A stretch of 64,000 bases of DNA from Corallincola platygyrae (GCF_039544265.1 NZ_BAABLI010000015.1:62001-126000), one strand, 5' to 3'; shown: positions 19,011 to 29,193, counted from the first letter of the stretch. The notes: generated from the letters alone by a model not told the origin. Translations and numbers: made by a program.

Positions 19011-19181
19011 AACTATTGGTTTGCTAGCAGCGCAATAATTGCGCTGAACCAAAGTTCCTGCGAATGGTGTCAAACTTTTTAACAGTGTAAAAAAAGTGTA
19101 ACGCCCCCTTCTTATACTTCGCCCTATTGTCGCGGCGGAGCCTTTGCCGTGTTTTTTATTCGGGCGGTTAGGGCAAAGTCG

Positions 19182-21116
19182 ATGCGCGTTTCTCATCTTT
19201 CACGTTATTCAGCGTTCAGTCTCTTTGGTGTTAGCGCGCTACTGCTGGCAGCTTTGATCATCGGTTTAGAGCGTCTTGATGATGCGGCTGAACAGTTAGA
19301 AAGCTACCAGCAGCTTAAACAGAAAATCGTGGTCGACTTAGGCCATACCATCAACCGCTATCTTTCTACTGGCAACGCGCTTGAACTCAGTGCAGCTGAG
19401 CAATTACTGACTCAACTGCCAGAGCAGGAGCTCCGGCAATTGGAAGCAGATGTCGCCGCGCCTATGGCGGAGGCGTTGACCAGCCTGCTTAACAACCTCA
19501 CTACCAAGTACCGTGCGTTGGGCAAGCTCAGTGGCAACAGCCAGGGTCTGCTATTGAACGCTGAACGTGAATTGTCGGGGTACGCTGAAACCGCGGTGGA
19601 CTATGGCTACAAAGCGCAGGCCCTGGGCCGTCGCGAAGCTGCCGATTACGTGCGCTTGGGTGCTGCCCTGCTGGTGGACCTGCAAAGCCTGTCGTTTGCT
19701 CGCGCCAATTACTTCGAAACCGGTGACGATGAGCAGGTATTTCTTGACCAGGTTAATCGTGTCCAAAGTGTGGCAAACAAAATAGGTGACCTACCTCTGC
19801 TGGGTGTAATGTCTGAAGTGGAAGTGGATGAGTTTGCGCTGGGTGACGATGAAGAAGAGGCCTATGACCTGGCCGAAGAGATGCGCCAGGAGATCGTCAG
19901 CCTAGCACGCCGTTATCCAAAAGAGATGGCCAGCACCACCGCTTTGATTCGTGAGCGCACCGATACGCAACAAGCGCTCAGTGACGAAGTTGCCCAGCTG
20001 ACGGCGTTGATACTTGAACAGGAAAGCCTGGTTAAACTGAGCAGTGCGTCGATTGTTTCTACGGTGGAATTGGCGTTGTATGGCTGCGCGGGTCTGATCC
20101 TGATCGTTGCCCTGTTCAGTTACCTTGCGATAGCGCGAATGGTATTAGCGCCACTGCGCCGCCTGCGGGATAGCTTCCGCCAACTGGTTGAAGATGGCCA
20201 CCTGAACCGTATCGACAATATGGCAAAGAACTCCGAGCTGGGAGAGATCGCCAACTACTTCAACGTGCTGTTGGATAATCAGCAGGGTGACGAGCGGCGC
20301 AAAGTGGAGCAGCTCAAACTTGTCTCTGATGCCTTAGCCAGCGTCAAAGAGCAGGTCAATCATATCTCCTCGACGACAGAGGAAACCGAGCAGCAGGTCG
20401 CTACTTCTCGTGAAGTGATGGAGCAACTGGCTTCGCTGAGCACCCAATTGAATGCAGTATCAACGGATGTTGAACAGAATGCACGGGAAACTCAGGAGTC
20501 TATGACCGCATCGCAACAGGGTGTTGAGCAGGTCATGGGGGCGACTGAAGCCACAGACAAAGCGGTAAAAGAGGGCCGCGAGTCGTTGGCATCGCTGAGC
20601 CAGTCGGTCGAAGACGTTAATGCCATTCTTGATGTGATCCGCGGCATTGCCGACCAAACCAACCTGTTAGCACTCAATGCAGCTATCGAATCTGCACGCG
20701 CCGGTGTCCATGGGCGGGGGTTTGCCGTGGTGGCGGACGAAGTGCGCAAGTTGAGCCACAAGACTCAGGAATCACTCTCTGAAATTACCCAGATCCTGAC
20801 ACAACTGGGTGAATCTTCGGTACAGCTGCAGGGCAATATTCAGGGGATTGAGGATGCTTCGCGCTACCAGCACGAGGTCAGTCAGTCTTTGCTGAAAACC
20901 GCTGATCAGGTTTTGGATAAGTCGCGCGCCAGTGCGGATGTCGCTCACCAGGCATCAGAGTATGTAAAACAACAATCAGACTATGTCACCGATTTTGCTC
21001 GCGCGATGGATAACGTGCAGGCCCAGGTAGAAGAAGCCAGGACGCTGTCATTCGAGATTGAAAGAGATGTTGAGCAGCAAGTTGGACGCATTACCCAAAC
21101 CTTGGGCATGGCTTAG
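19182..21116 (+). CDS. methyl-accepting chemotaxis protein
   Basis: About 644 residues. One membrane helix near the N-terminus is followed by a helical periplasmic sensor of about 270 residues with an acidic GDDEEEAYDLAEE patch. A second membrane helix, a HAMP region (LAPLRRLRDSFRQL onward) and the cytoplasmic signalling coiled coil follow. The hairpin tip has the near-invariant IADQTNLLALNAAIE and GRGFAVVADEVRKL sequences, so it should contact CheA and CheW. The ATG at 19182 has AGGG eight bases upstream; a GTG at 19149 is the alternative. The ligand is unknown and there are no che genes nearby. Confidence 0.9.
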   Translation: MRVSHLSRYSAFSLFGVSALLLAALIIGLERLDDAAEQLESYQQLKQKIVVDLGHTINRYLSTGNALELSAAEQLLTQLPEQELRQLEADVAAPMAEALTSLLNNLTTKYRALGKLSGNSQGLLLNAERELSGYAETAVDYGYKAQALGRREAADYVRLGAALLVDLQSLSFARANYFETGDDEQVFLDQVNRVQSVANKIGDLPLLGVMSEVEVDEFALGDDEEEAYDLAEEMRQEIVSLARRYPKEMASTTALIRERTDTQQALSDEVAQLTALILEQESLVKLSSASIVSTVELALYGCAGLILIVALFSYLAIARMVLAPLRRLRDSFRQLVEDGHLNRIDNMAKNSELGEIANYFNVLLDNQQGDERRKVEQLKLVSDALASVKEQVNHISSTTEETEQQVATSREVMEQLASLSTQLNAVSTDVEQNARETQESMTASQQGVEQVMGATEATDKAVKEGRESLASLSQSVEDVNAILDVIRGIADQTNLLALNAAIESARAGVHGRGFAVVADEVRKLSHKTQESLSEITQILTQLGESSVQLQGNIQGIEDASRYQHEVSQSLLKTADQVLDKSRASADVAHQASEYVKQQSDYVTDFARAMDNVQAQVEEARTLSFEIERDVEQQVGRITQTLGMA

Positions 21117-21120
21117 CTAT

Positions 21121-23997
21121 ATGAATGCTCGCCCGCAATCGAAACAGGTCAAGCATAAAGCAGATACGGTTGCGACTTGGGTGGCTGTGCTGGTGCTTTT
21201 GGCGGGGGTTTCGCTAAACGGTGCGCTCGAACGTAACGCTGAAACTAACCAACAGCAACAAGCTCAATTGCTGGCTGAGAATGTTGGCACACGTCTGGAT
21301 GCGTTTGTTCAGGAACGGCAGTCTGCACTGTCCGTCATGGCTCGCAACTGGCCTAATTCCCATCCAAATGTACCGCTTTGGTTTGCGCAGCATGCAGCTG
21401 ACACCATGGAGGTGTTGGGGGGGGTTGTTGCCATCGGCTGGTATGGTGCGGGCGGAGAGCTGCAAGCGGTTCAATCTGCCGACTGGCAACCCTTTCAAAT
21501 ATTCGGCTCACTGGCAGAGGCAGGGCTGCCCCACATGAACTGGCCGCAGGGATTGGAATCCCTCAGTGTTCGTATGCAGACGGAAGAGGGCCGCCACTTA
21601 GTTGCGTATCTGATCCCTATGCTCCCCAATCGACTGGATCGTGGCTGCCTGGTGATGGTGATTGACCCCCAGGCCATTGCGGCAAAGCTGATTGCGCCCA
21701 TGATAGGAAATGAGTTCACACTCAAGATCACGTCTGATGAGATGGATGTATTGGTGGTGGGACAGCCTGGTGCCGCCCACATCTATGCATCAAGACCGCT
21801 TGTATTTAAAGACCAGCGCCATGTTTCACTGTCGATCTACGCTAACCACACTGCCTATCAGGCAAAGAACTATGTGATTGGTTTTGCCGCTTTGGCTGGT
21901 TTGCTGCTGGCCTGGGCTGTCAGAGCCAGCATTATTCGGCAACGACGTTTGAATCTGAGTCAGCAGCGCTTCAAAGCGGCGTCTGAATCCAGTCTCGACG
22001 GGCTGCTTATCTTAGCGCCGAATGAATATGGTGAGCTGGCGGTGGCCGAGGCCAACCCAATGGCTGAGCGATTGATCGGTCGTCCTCTGGACCAGCTTTT
22101 AGACGCCAATGTCGATTCCGTGGCCGCTTGGCTGCAGTCGGAGACACTAACCAATGACTGCTATCAGGTCCTCACTGATCAACAAACCATCGAACGACGT
22201 TTTTCCACTCGCTGCGGAAAGCAGTGGTTCAAATTACAGCTGGTGCATACCGAAGAGTTGGTTGCAGTGACCTTGAGAGATGTTTCGCAACGGATGATCG
22301 CCCAGCAGGAGTTAAAAGCGCGTGAAGAGAAATTCCGCCGATTGGTAGAGGGGCTGAACGGCCATGTTATCTACGCCATAGATAGTGATGGCCAATTCGA
22401 ATACCTGAGCGATACCTTGTCACGATTGTTAGGCTGGTCTCCGGAAAAAGTGGTGCCCAGACTGGAGCGCATTCTTGCCAGTTGTGCCCAGCACCGAGGT
22501 TCACGTTATCAAATGCTGCTGTCGGGCCAGACGACAGAGCCCTATCGCCTTCGCATTCGTCATCAAAATGGTAACTTGAGAACGGTAGAGCTGAGTGAAT
22601 CGCTGGTGTTTGATAATGCCGGTGAGTTACGCGGCATTGAAGGGATCGCCAAAGATATAACGGATGCCGATAAGTTGCAGCAGCAAGTGACTTACCAAGC
22701 TCATCACGATGCCTTAACTGGGTTGTTCAATCGCTACCATTTTGATGCCTGTATTGCCGAGTCTCTTGAGCAAGTCAGAGAGGGTGGGGTGGAGCGCTGG
22801 TTATTTTATTTTGACCTCGACCAGTTCAAAGCGGTCAATGACAGTTGTGGTCATATTGCGGGCGACGCTTTGCTGCGCCAGCTGACACACATTATCCAAA
22901 ATGCTTTGCCTGACGACGCCGTGTTAGCTCGTCTTGGTGGTGATGAGTTTGCAGTGTTATTCCCGATGCAAGGCCAGGAATCGGCCGTTGCCCATTGTGA
23001 GGAGCTGATTAGGGCCGTGCGGGAGTTTCGATTTGGTTGGGAAGGGCAGCTGTTTCAGCTTGGTGCCAGCGGTGGATTAGTAGAGATAGAGTCTTCTTTT
23101 GTCAGTGCTGACGAACTGCTCAGAGCCGCAGATGCGGCGTGTTACATCGCCAAAGAGCGCGGACGCAACCGTATCCATCTGCATGCCGATGATGAAGCAA
23201 CACAGGATCGCCATCGCGAGCTGCACTGGTTCAGCCGGTTACGCCGGGCATTGGAGCAGGATCAGTTTGAACTCCATATGCAGCCCATTTGTGCCGTGGG
23301 CAATACACCCAATAAAGGTTTGCACTACGAAGTATTGCTCCGACTTCGGGATGAGCAAAATAGTTTGGTGAGTCCCGCAGTCTTTATCCCTGCGGCGGAA
23401 CGTTACGGCGTGATGCCTGACATTGACCTGTGGGTGGTTTCACAGACCCTGGCGTTGTTAGATGCCCATCCCGAGCATGTTGATGAGCTGGATTGCTGCT
23501 CCATTAACCTGTCCGCGGCAACACTGAGCCAGCATAGAGTGACAGAGCAGATCATCGAACGGGTGTCAGATCACCCAGAACTCGCAGCTAAGATCTGTTT
23601 CGAGATCACTGAAACCTCGGCCATTAGTTTGATGGAAGATGCGCAGCAGTTTATTGGGCATCTGAAGTCGTTGGGGTGTCGTTTCGCGTTAGACGACTTT
23701 GGTGCGGGCATGACCAGCTTTGCCTATTTGAAAAACCTGCCCGTCGACTACCTCAAGATTGATGGTCAGTTTGTCCGTCGTCTGGCGGAGGATAAAGTGG
23801 ATCAAGCTGTGGTACGCGCCTTTAAAAATGTGGGTCTGAGTCTGGGTATGGAGTTGGTCGCGGAGTTCGTCAGCTCCGATGCGATCCTTGAAGTTATCTG
23901 TGATGTAGGGATTCATTATGGCCAGGGCTACGCATTAGGTAAGCCATTACCGCTGGCCCAATATCTTCAAGGCTACCAGATGGCCAGAGCCTGCTGA
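21121..23997 (+). CDS. membrane sensor with PAS, GGDEF and EAL domains
   Basis: About 958 residues. Two membrane helices bracket a periplasmic CHASE-like sensor; two PAS-type regions follow, then a GGDEF domain with an intact RLGGDEF and an EAL domain. The EAL core has EVLLRLRDE (signature EVL), INLSA, EITETSAI, DDFGAG and YLKIDG, so the metal and catalytic positions look kept. It may both make and break cyclic-di-GMP, with one activity dominant. The start is uncertain: ATG 21121 follows the MCP stop by four bases, while ATG 21067 and TTG 21058 lie inside the MCP gene. Linkage to the MCP gene suggests shared expression. Confidence 0.88.
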   Translation: MNARPQSKQVKHKADTVATWVAVLVLLAGVSLNGALERNAETNQQQQAQLLAENVGTRLDAFVQERQSALSVMARNWPNSHPNVPLWFAQHAADTMEVLGGVVAIGWYGAGGELQAVQSADWQPFQIFGSLAEAGLPHMNWPQGLESLSVRMQTEEGRHLVAYLIPMLPNRLDRGCLVMVIDPQAIAAKLIAPMIGNEFTLKITSDEMDVLVVGQPGAAHIYASRPLVFKDQRHVSLSIYANHTAYQAKNYVIGFAALAGLLLAWAVRASIIRQRRLNLSQQRFKAASESSLDGLLILAPNEYGELAVAEANPMAERLIGRPLDQLLDANVDSVAAWLQSETLTNDCYQVLTDQQTIERRFSTRCGKQWFKLQLVHTEELVAVTLRDVSQRMIAQQELKAREEKFRRLVEGLNGHVIYAIDSDGQFEYLSDTLSRLLGWSPEKVVPRLERILASCAQHRGSRYQMLLSGQTTEPYRLRIRHQNGNLRTVELSESLVFDNAGELRGIEGIAKDITDADKLQQQVTYQAHHDALTGLFNRYHFDACIAESLEQVREGGVERWLFYFDLDQFKAVNDSCGHIAGDALLRQLTHIIQNALPDDAVLARLGGDEFAVLFPMQGQESAVAHCEELIRAVREFRFGWEGQLFQLGASGGLVEIESSFVSADELLRAADAACYIAKERGRNRIHLHADDEATQDRHRELHWFSRLRRALEQDQFELHMQPICAVGNTPNKGLHYEVLLRLRDEQNSLVSPAVFIPAAERYGVMPDIDLWVVSQTLALLDAHPEHVDELDCCSINLSAATLSQHRVTEQIIERVSDHPELAAKICFEITETSAISLMEDAQQFIGHLKSLGCRFALDDFGAGMTSFAYLKNLPVDYLKIDGQFVRRLAEDKVDQAVVRAFKNVGLSLGMELVAEFVSSDAILEVICDVGIHYGQGYALGKPLPLAQYLQGYQMARAC

Positions 23998-24048
23998 CTA
24001 CTCTACAGGGCGCGTTGAGTGTGCTTAAATTGCCAGTAAGGCAATTCA

Positions 24049-24243
24049 ATGACCACAATGCAGCGCTCAATGTCAAAACATATCTGTAAATGGGACCGCC
24101 AGACAAAAGCTCAGATGATGGGGGATCCTCTTTACGAACTGGTGAAAAAGCCCAAGTTTGTCTGCAAGAAGTGCTTTCGTGTTGCCAGCGATAAGTCGCC
24201 CCTTTGCAAGCCGATCAAACTTAATTCACTCAGATCAAAATAA
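24049..24243 (+). CDS. small basic Cys-containing protein
   Basis: A 64-residue basic protein. Its C-terminal half, KPKFVCKKCFRVA and then PLCKPIKL, has a CxxC pair plus a third cysteine, a pattern I recall from small conserved proteins of unknown role that may bind zinc. AAGG lies about eight bases before the ATG; a second ATG eight codons in is possible. It sits between two signalling genes on the same strand. Function is unassigned. Confidence 0.55.
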   Translation: MTTMQRSMSKHICKWDRQTKAQMMGDPLYELVKKPKFVCKKCFRVASDKSPLCKPIKLNSLRSK

Positions 24244-24317
24244 TCGTCCGTCGCCTTTTTAAAACGCCTAGTAATTGCGATACCCTGCTGCCAGTTTATT
24301 TGTGAAGGGTTAACCAG

Positions 24318-26360
24318 ATGAGAGTGCGCGAGCAGACCGCTTACGACCAGACTCGGGTCGACAGCCTGTATCGTCAGGCGGCGCCACTGATTCTGATGTT
24401 CCCTTTTTCCAGTGCTTTAGTGTGCGCCTACTTGATAGGTTTCACCGAGATGCCCGCACTGCCACTGCTGGTTTGGTGGGGTGGGATCTTTGGTTTAAGT
24501 CTGGTGCGGTGGTGGTTAACCGAAAAACAGAAAAAGAGCCGTGGCGAAGCGCTCCATTACGAGCGCGCTTACATGGTGCTCGAACTGATCTGTGGCGGAT
24601 TTGCTGGCGCGATTTGTGTTCTGACGCTGCAGTTGTCCTTCCTGCAACAACTGATACCCCTGCTGGTTGTGGTTGGCGAAGTGGTCAGTGCCGTGGTGGT
24701 GATGGTGACCTGTTGGCGGGTCTTCGCTGCTTTTGCCTCCATGGCTGTCATACCTTTCTCGCTTGTCTGGCTATTTGTCGGCACTCAGGACCATCAGATT
24801 GCAGCACTGTTGCTGTTGCTGCCCTTCAGTTTTTTGGTTGCGAATACGTACCGCCATTTCTATCGCTTCGCTGATGAAACCAACAAGCTGCGATTCGAGC
24901 GAGAGGAGTTGGTCGCTGAGCTGGCTGACAACAATCGGGAGTTGGCTGCAGCACGAGATCAGGCAGAGCTAAACAGTCTTGCCAAATCTGAACTTCTCAA
25001 TACCTTAGGTGCACAGCTCAAAGCGCCGTTGATGGGGCAGCTGGCCTGTTTGAATCTACTGCATGACAGATCAAAAGGGCGAGCCAACCAATCTCTGGTA
25101 ACAGCCAGCCAACACAATGCGGCGCAATTGCTGCAACTGGTAGACGACCTGACGCAACTGGAAGCGCTGGATCAGGATGCGTTTTCACTCAAACCCATGG
25201 TGTTTAATCTTCGCGGCGTGGTCGAAGAGGTGATGGAGCTTATGGCCCCCTCTGCTCACCTGAAAAAGGTGCAATTGGAAGCGGCCATTGATCAGAGTAC
25301 TCCTGAACTGGTTAAGGCTGACATGGGTAAATTCAGGCGCCTGCTACTCAATATGTTAACGCCAGCCATTGAGTCGACCCACAAAGGTGAGATCCTGCTG
25401 AAAATGACCTTCAGCAACCAGCAGGCGTTTTTGGTACTCACCGACACTGGCGAAGGGCGAACTTCTATTCCAGATGACCAGACCGAGTTGTTACCAGGAC
25501 TCCCTCTGGCGACCCGGTTAACTCAAGTTATGGGGGGAAAACTGTCCTGCAACGCGTCCCTGGCAAAGGGTACCCGGGTGAGTGTTTCTGTGCCGATGGA
25601 TGTTGTTTCTGAGCCTGTTAGTGTTCCCTTGGTGGATACCAACCAAACTGTGCTTGTAGTGAGTCCCCATGGCTGCGTGCGCCTAAGTGTGGAAGCACAG
25701 CTTGCTTGCCTTGGGTATCAAGCACATTTGGTCGATAAATTGGATATCGCTGAAGCCCTGTTAAAACAGAGTCGAACATCGGCGATCCTGATTGCTGATA
25801 TCGACGCGGCCAAACCAGATAAGTGGTCCTGGCTGGCGGAACGCGCTCACAAACAAGGCCATCGATTGTTGCTGTTGCGCCGGTTCAATCAAACGGCAGT
25901 CAATTCGCCAAAAGCGGCAGAGCTAGCTTTACCCACCAGTGTAAGTAGGATTGAGAACGCTCTGACGGTTACTGTTCGTGATAAACAGGCCGAACCCGAA
26001 ACCGAGGTGTTAGCGGCGCAGCGACAAAAGCAAAAACAGCAAAAACAGCCGATAGCTGCCGGTGAAGCGTTATTGCATCAGCTGCCACCAATGGAGGTGC
26101 TGGTACTGGAAAACCTGTTTGCTGAGCTGGGGTGGCGAACTAAAAATGTCGATGTAAACAGCCTGTCTAGCCTTCCGCAATCGTCTGCGCTACCACAGAT
26201 TGTGGTGGCAGATGTGTCCAGTAGTCCTATCGCCGATGTGGTCATGAATCGCCCTGTTATTCGTGTTGGTCAGGCGGGAGATGAACGGGCGCAGTTAACG
26301 CGCCCTATCGATTCAGCACAGCTATTGGCGGAGTTAGAAAAGCAGCTTAAGACCGGTTAG
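24318..26360 (+). CDS. degenerate hybrid histidine kinase-like membrane protein
   Basis: A 680-residue protein with about six membrane helices (residues 20-175), a coiled coil, a histidine-kinase-like region and one or two receiver-like domains. The dimerisation segment reads NTLGAQLKAPL (228-238), so the residue aligned with the phospho-accepting histidine is Ala232 and the usual glutamate is Gln233. In the ATP domain the key N-box asparagine aligns with Pro349, while the G1 motif DTGEG (376-380) survives. Receiver-like domains lie near 445-555 and 592-680. It is probably not an autokinase and may act as a scaffold or phosphatase-like partner. It meets the RNase H gene tail to tail with a 4-bp overlap. 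Confidence 0.75.
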   Translation: MRVREQTAYDQTRVDSLYRQAAPLILMFPFSSALVCAYLIGFTEMPALPLLVWWGGIFGLSLVRWWLTEKQKKSRGEALHYERAYMVLELICGGFAGAICVLTLQLSFLQQLIPLLVVVGEVVSAVVVMVTCWRVFAAFASMAVIPFSLVWLFVGTQDHQIAALLLLLPFSFLVANTYRHFYRFADETNKLRFEREELVAELADNNRELAAARDQAELNSLAKSELLNTLGAQLKAPLMGQLACLNLLHDRSKGRANQSLVTASQHNAAQLLQLVDDLTQLEALDQDAFSLKPMVFNLRGVVEEVMELMAPSAHLKKVQLEAAIDQSTPELVKADMGKFRRLLLNMLTPAIESTHKGEILLKMTFSNQQAFLVLTDTGEGRTSIPDDQTELLPGLPLATRLTQVMGGKLSCNASLAKGTRVSVSVPMDVVSEPVSVPLVDTNQTVLVVSPHGCVRLSVEAQLACLGYQAHLVDKLDIAEALLKQSRTSAILIADIDAAKPDKWSWLAERAHKQGHRLLLLRRFNQTAVNSPKAAELALPTSVSRIENALTVTVRDKQAEPETEVLAAQRQKQKQQKQPIAAGEALLHQLPPMEVLVLENLFAELGWRTKNVDVNSLSSLPQSSALPQIVVADVSSSPIADVVMNRPVIRVGQAGDERAQLTRPIDSAQLLAELEKQLKTG

Positions 26361-27115
26361 CCGGTTCTTAGGGCCAGCAGTGCCGGAATATCCAGCTCTT
26401 CCTGATAAGGTACAAATCCCGTTTGCCTTTCATCAATGGCCAGTATCGACATACGGTCGGCCAGCTCGTTGCCCTCAACACCCACGTGGCCATTAACGTG
26501 CAGTAGGCTCACTTTTGGGGTGACTTCGTTGTAGAGATAGTAGATTGACTGGATCAGCTCAAGATTTTTTATCACGCCCTCGCGTTTCTGCCAGCCGTTT
26601 TTCTCCCACCCTTTTGCCCACTGGGTAATGCATTGAATCGCGTATTGAGAGTCACAAAACACAGCGACTTCTTTGTCTTTTGCCAGCAGTTTTTTGGCAA
26701 ATCTCAGTGCCTGATGCAGCGCATTTAGCTCCGCGGTATTGTTGGTGCCCTTGGGGTTGAATAAGCCATACCAAAGTTCGACAAGACGGTTTGAGCGATA
26801 GATAGCCACACCTGAACCGGCTTTACCTGGATTGGGCTCACAGCCACCATCGGTGAAGATCTTAAGTTTGGCTGGGTGCGCAGCCACTTCTTTTGCTGTG
26901 TAGGTTTTTACACCAGAACCACGTTTTTTGGCTGCCGGGCGTTTTGCAGGTGAGGGCGATGACTTGCCGTCAAAAGCCGCCTTGGCTTCAGCTTCTGTGG
27001 GGAAAGACTTGTATCGAGCGCCGGGAAATTGGTCGACCTGCGCTTTGCAACTTGGCCAATCGGTGTAAATACCCGGCTGGTGTCCTTTCCAGACCACATA
27101 AAACTTCTTTGCCAT
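26357..27115 (-). CDS. ribonuclease HI with N-terminal hybrid-binding domain
   Basis: A 252-residue enzyme that cleaves the RNA strand of RNA-DNA hybrids. Residues 1-50 (FYVVWKGHQPGIYTDW onward) form the viroplasmin-like hybrid-binding domain known from eukaryotic RNase H1 and some bacteria. A basic linker follows, then the RNase H fold with the four acidic catalytic positions: FTDGG, NTAELNAL, FCDSQYA and NELADRM. It is longer than the ordinary 155-residue RnhA and is likely a second, RnhA-like enzyme. Transcribed alone, with GAGG nine bases before the ATG. Confidence 0.9.
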   Translation of the reverse strand: MAKKFYVVWKGHQPGIYTDWPSCKAQVDQFPGARYKSFPTEAEAKAAFDGKSSPSPAKRPAAKKRGSGVKTYTAKEVAAHPAKLKIFTDGGCEPNPGKAGSGVAIYRSNRLVELWYGLFNPKGTNNTAELNALHQALRFAKKLLAKDKEVAVFCDSQYAIQCITQWAKGWEKNGWQKREGVIKNLELIQSIYYLYNEVTPKVSLLHVNGHVGVEGNELADRMSILAIDERQTGFVPYQEELDIPALLALRTG

Positions 27116-27237
27116 CTAATTTAGCCTCTAGCTTGGTCGACATTTTCAGGGTGTCATGATGACAGTAATGATTGGTAAAAGCATCTGATGACACCTCAAG
27201 TGCGGGGAATTGAGGTGTCCATATCCATAATCCAGTA

Positions 27238-28773
27238 TCAGCGAAGCACCAGCTCGACACGCCGGTTCTGCTCCCGCCCACCTTCGCTTTGATTGGTTGT
27301 CACTGGAGATGCTGGCCCCACTCCCATGGCCATCAGTTGCTTCTGCGGAACGCCTTTGCTGATTAACGCTTTGACAACCGATTCGGCGCGTTGGCTGGAG
27401 AGCGTCATATTAAATTCGTGTTTACCGACGCTATCGGTATGTCCCACCACATAAAACACTTGCTCTGGATTGGTTTTCAGATAATCAGCAATGGTATCCA
27501 GTACTGGTGCCGAGTCGACGGTAAGTGAAGCTTTGTTGAAGTCAAAAAACAGGCCGTGCAGAACCACCTTGCCCTGTTCCGCTAACTGTTGATTCAGGTA
27601 GGCCGCATCAATGGTGACGCGATCCGTTGCCATTGCTGTGGGTTCGACAATATCAACGGCGATGTACACATCTTCCCAGTAACCAAGAACGGCTACCGAA
27701 GCGTAGGCATCCCTCTTATCGCCTGATAATTTGGCTGTCATCATTCGAAAGTCGCTTTTATCCGTGATGTTCCAGATATCCATCGGTGAATATCTGTGTT
27801 CGTCTGGACTGCCCTCCCACAACGGCTCGAGCACACCATCTTTGCCACAGTTAGCCAAAGCGCAATCAAATATTACCGAAAAGCCCGCTTGGTTGAGCGC
27901 TTGCTCATAGTTTTTATACACCTGAAGCACTGATTGCTTTGGCGGCGCTTTGTAGACGATGGTGGTGACTTTTCCTTGAAGTGACAGGTGAGGCACGTTT
28001 TCTTTTGCGTCTGCCACACCGGTTGCCAAACGAAATTCACCAAATTCGAGTTCTTGATAACCCTGGATAACTGACCCTTGATAGCGACTGATAAGTGGAT
28101 GATCTTTGCTGCCTTCTTTGTCTTCACCTTCAGCCTGACCAATAGGGGCGGGGGTAAGTTCTTGTGCCAAAACCTGCGTGTCGACTTCTACCAGCCCAAG
28201 CTGAAGAGGGAAGGGCTCAACAATATGTTGATCGATCTCGAGCATGTCCTTGTACCCGAGATTGATAATCCATTGCACATAGGTGGGGGATTCTTCGGCA
28301 CCCAACTGTGCCAGCAGATATTGATAGTTATCTCGCGAATCTAGGTTGTAGATATCGATATGGTTTTGAGAATCGTGGTGCCAGGTGTCACGGAAAAGCT
28401 GCTCGACAAAATCGTCACCACAGCTTTTCTGGTCGCACTGCAGTAAGATCTTGCCACCTGATTTCTCAACAACATCTTGATAGTTTTTAGCTGCCATTAT
28501 CGGTGTGGAACCGTTGTTGAGCTCGTAGGCATGCACGGTGAGCTTACCGGCCACTATGGTGCCTGTTGGTTGTTCGTTCACATCTAGTTGAACACTATTT
28601 GGTATCAATATTTCGGCATAGTTGACTTGCGCGGTCCCCTTAATCCCTGCCTGACTAAATGCAGATATCAGCGGGTGGTCTTGAGGTGTCTCAGCCTGAA
28701 TTGCGGTGCTCAGTAACGCGCCGCTGGCGACAAGCACTGCTGAGAGCGATTTGATGATTGTTGCAGTATTCAT
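27238..28773 (-). CDS. OmpA-family protein with tandem DUF4892-like domains
   Basis: A 511-residue periplasmic or outer-membrane-associated protein. The start at 28773 has AAGGA eight bases upstream and gives a signal peptide ending near AIQA. Two copies of a DUF4892-like domain follow, each starting DHPLIS; both contain a cysteine pair (CDQKSCG and CALANCG). The C-terminal OmpA domain has FDFNKASL, the peptidoglycan-binding GHTDSVG and NRRVELVLR. It should tether the envelope to peptidoglycan; the role of the DUF4892 part is unknown. It is monocistronic. Confidence 0.82.
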   Translation of the reverse strand: MNTATIIKSLSAVLVASGALLSTAIQAETPQDHPLISAFSQAGIKGTAQVNYAEILIPNSVQLDVNEQPTGTIVAGKLTVHAYELNNGSTPIMAAKNYQDVVEKSGGKILLQCDQKSCGDDFVEQLFRDTWHHDSQNHIDIYNLDSRDNYQYLLAQLGAEESPTYVQWIINLGYKDMLEIDQHIVEPFPLQLGLVEVDTQVLAQELTPAPIGQAEGEDKEGSKDHPLISRYQGSVIQGYQELEFGEFRLATGVADAKENVPHLSLQGKVTTIVYKAPPKQSVLQVYKNYEQALNQAGFSVIFDCALANCGKDGVLEPLWEGSPDEHRYSPMDIWNITDKSDFRMMTAKLSGDKRDAYASVAVLGYWEDVYIAVDIVEPTAMATDRVTIDAAYLNQQLAEQGKVVLHGLFFDFNKASLTVDSAPVLDTIADYLKTNPEQVFYVVGHTDSVGKHEFNMTLSSQRAESVVKALISKGVPQKQLMAMGVGPASPVTTNQSEGGREQNRRVELVLR

Positions 28774-29193
28774 GGAAGCAATCCTTTGTCTCTTGTTGGC
28801 GAGTGCGAGGTTCATCAGTCGCACAAGCAGTCATTATGTCACTTTGGTCGTATTGAGCTATGTCTTTTGTCATACCGGTGGGGGATGCCTCCAAAGCGGC
28901 GACCTGTGCTGTTACGTCTACTTTCAGTGAGGCACTGGCTGGCGTTACCCGCACGCATGCAGAACATCAGGAGGAGTCATGGATTTATTCGCTTGATCAC
29001 GCTTTTTTCTATCCATGTCAGTGGTTAGAGAGTTTTTAATCGGCAGCTCGGTAGAGTCAATCAAAGTTATTAAACAATTTTGTTGTCCACGTTGGTGCTC
29101 CTATATGTCTATTTTTTAATCAGAAATCAGCAAGGTCCAAAGGAAGTGACGATGAAAAGCAATGGGTAAGATAATTAAGAAAGGAAAAGGTTA
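28774..29193. other. intergenic stretch, nothing recognised
   Basis: About 420 bp between the terminator of the minus-strand Rhs-region genes and the DUF4892/OmpA gene. It should carry the latter's promoter. Short open frames here lack ribosome sites and recognisable protein character. Confidence 0.5.

Noticed and set aside
19016..19050. Hairpin after rsmJ (CAGCGCAA with TTGCGCTG)
   Set aside because: A clear stem but no T-run follows, so termination is not supported.
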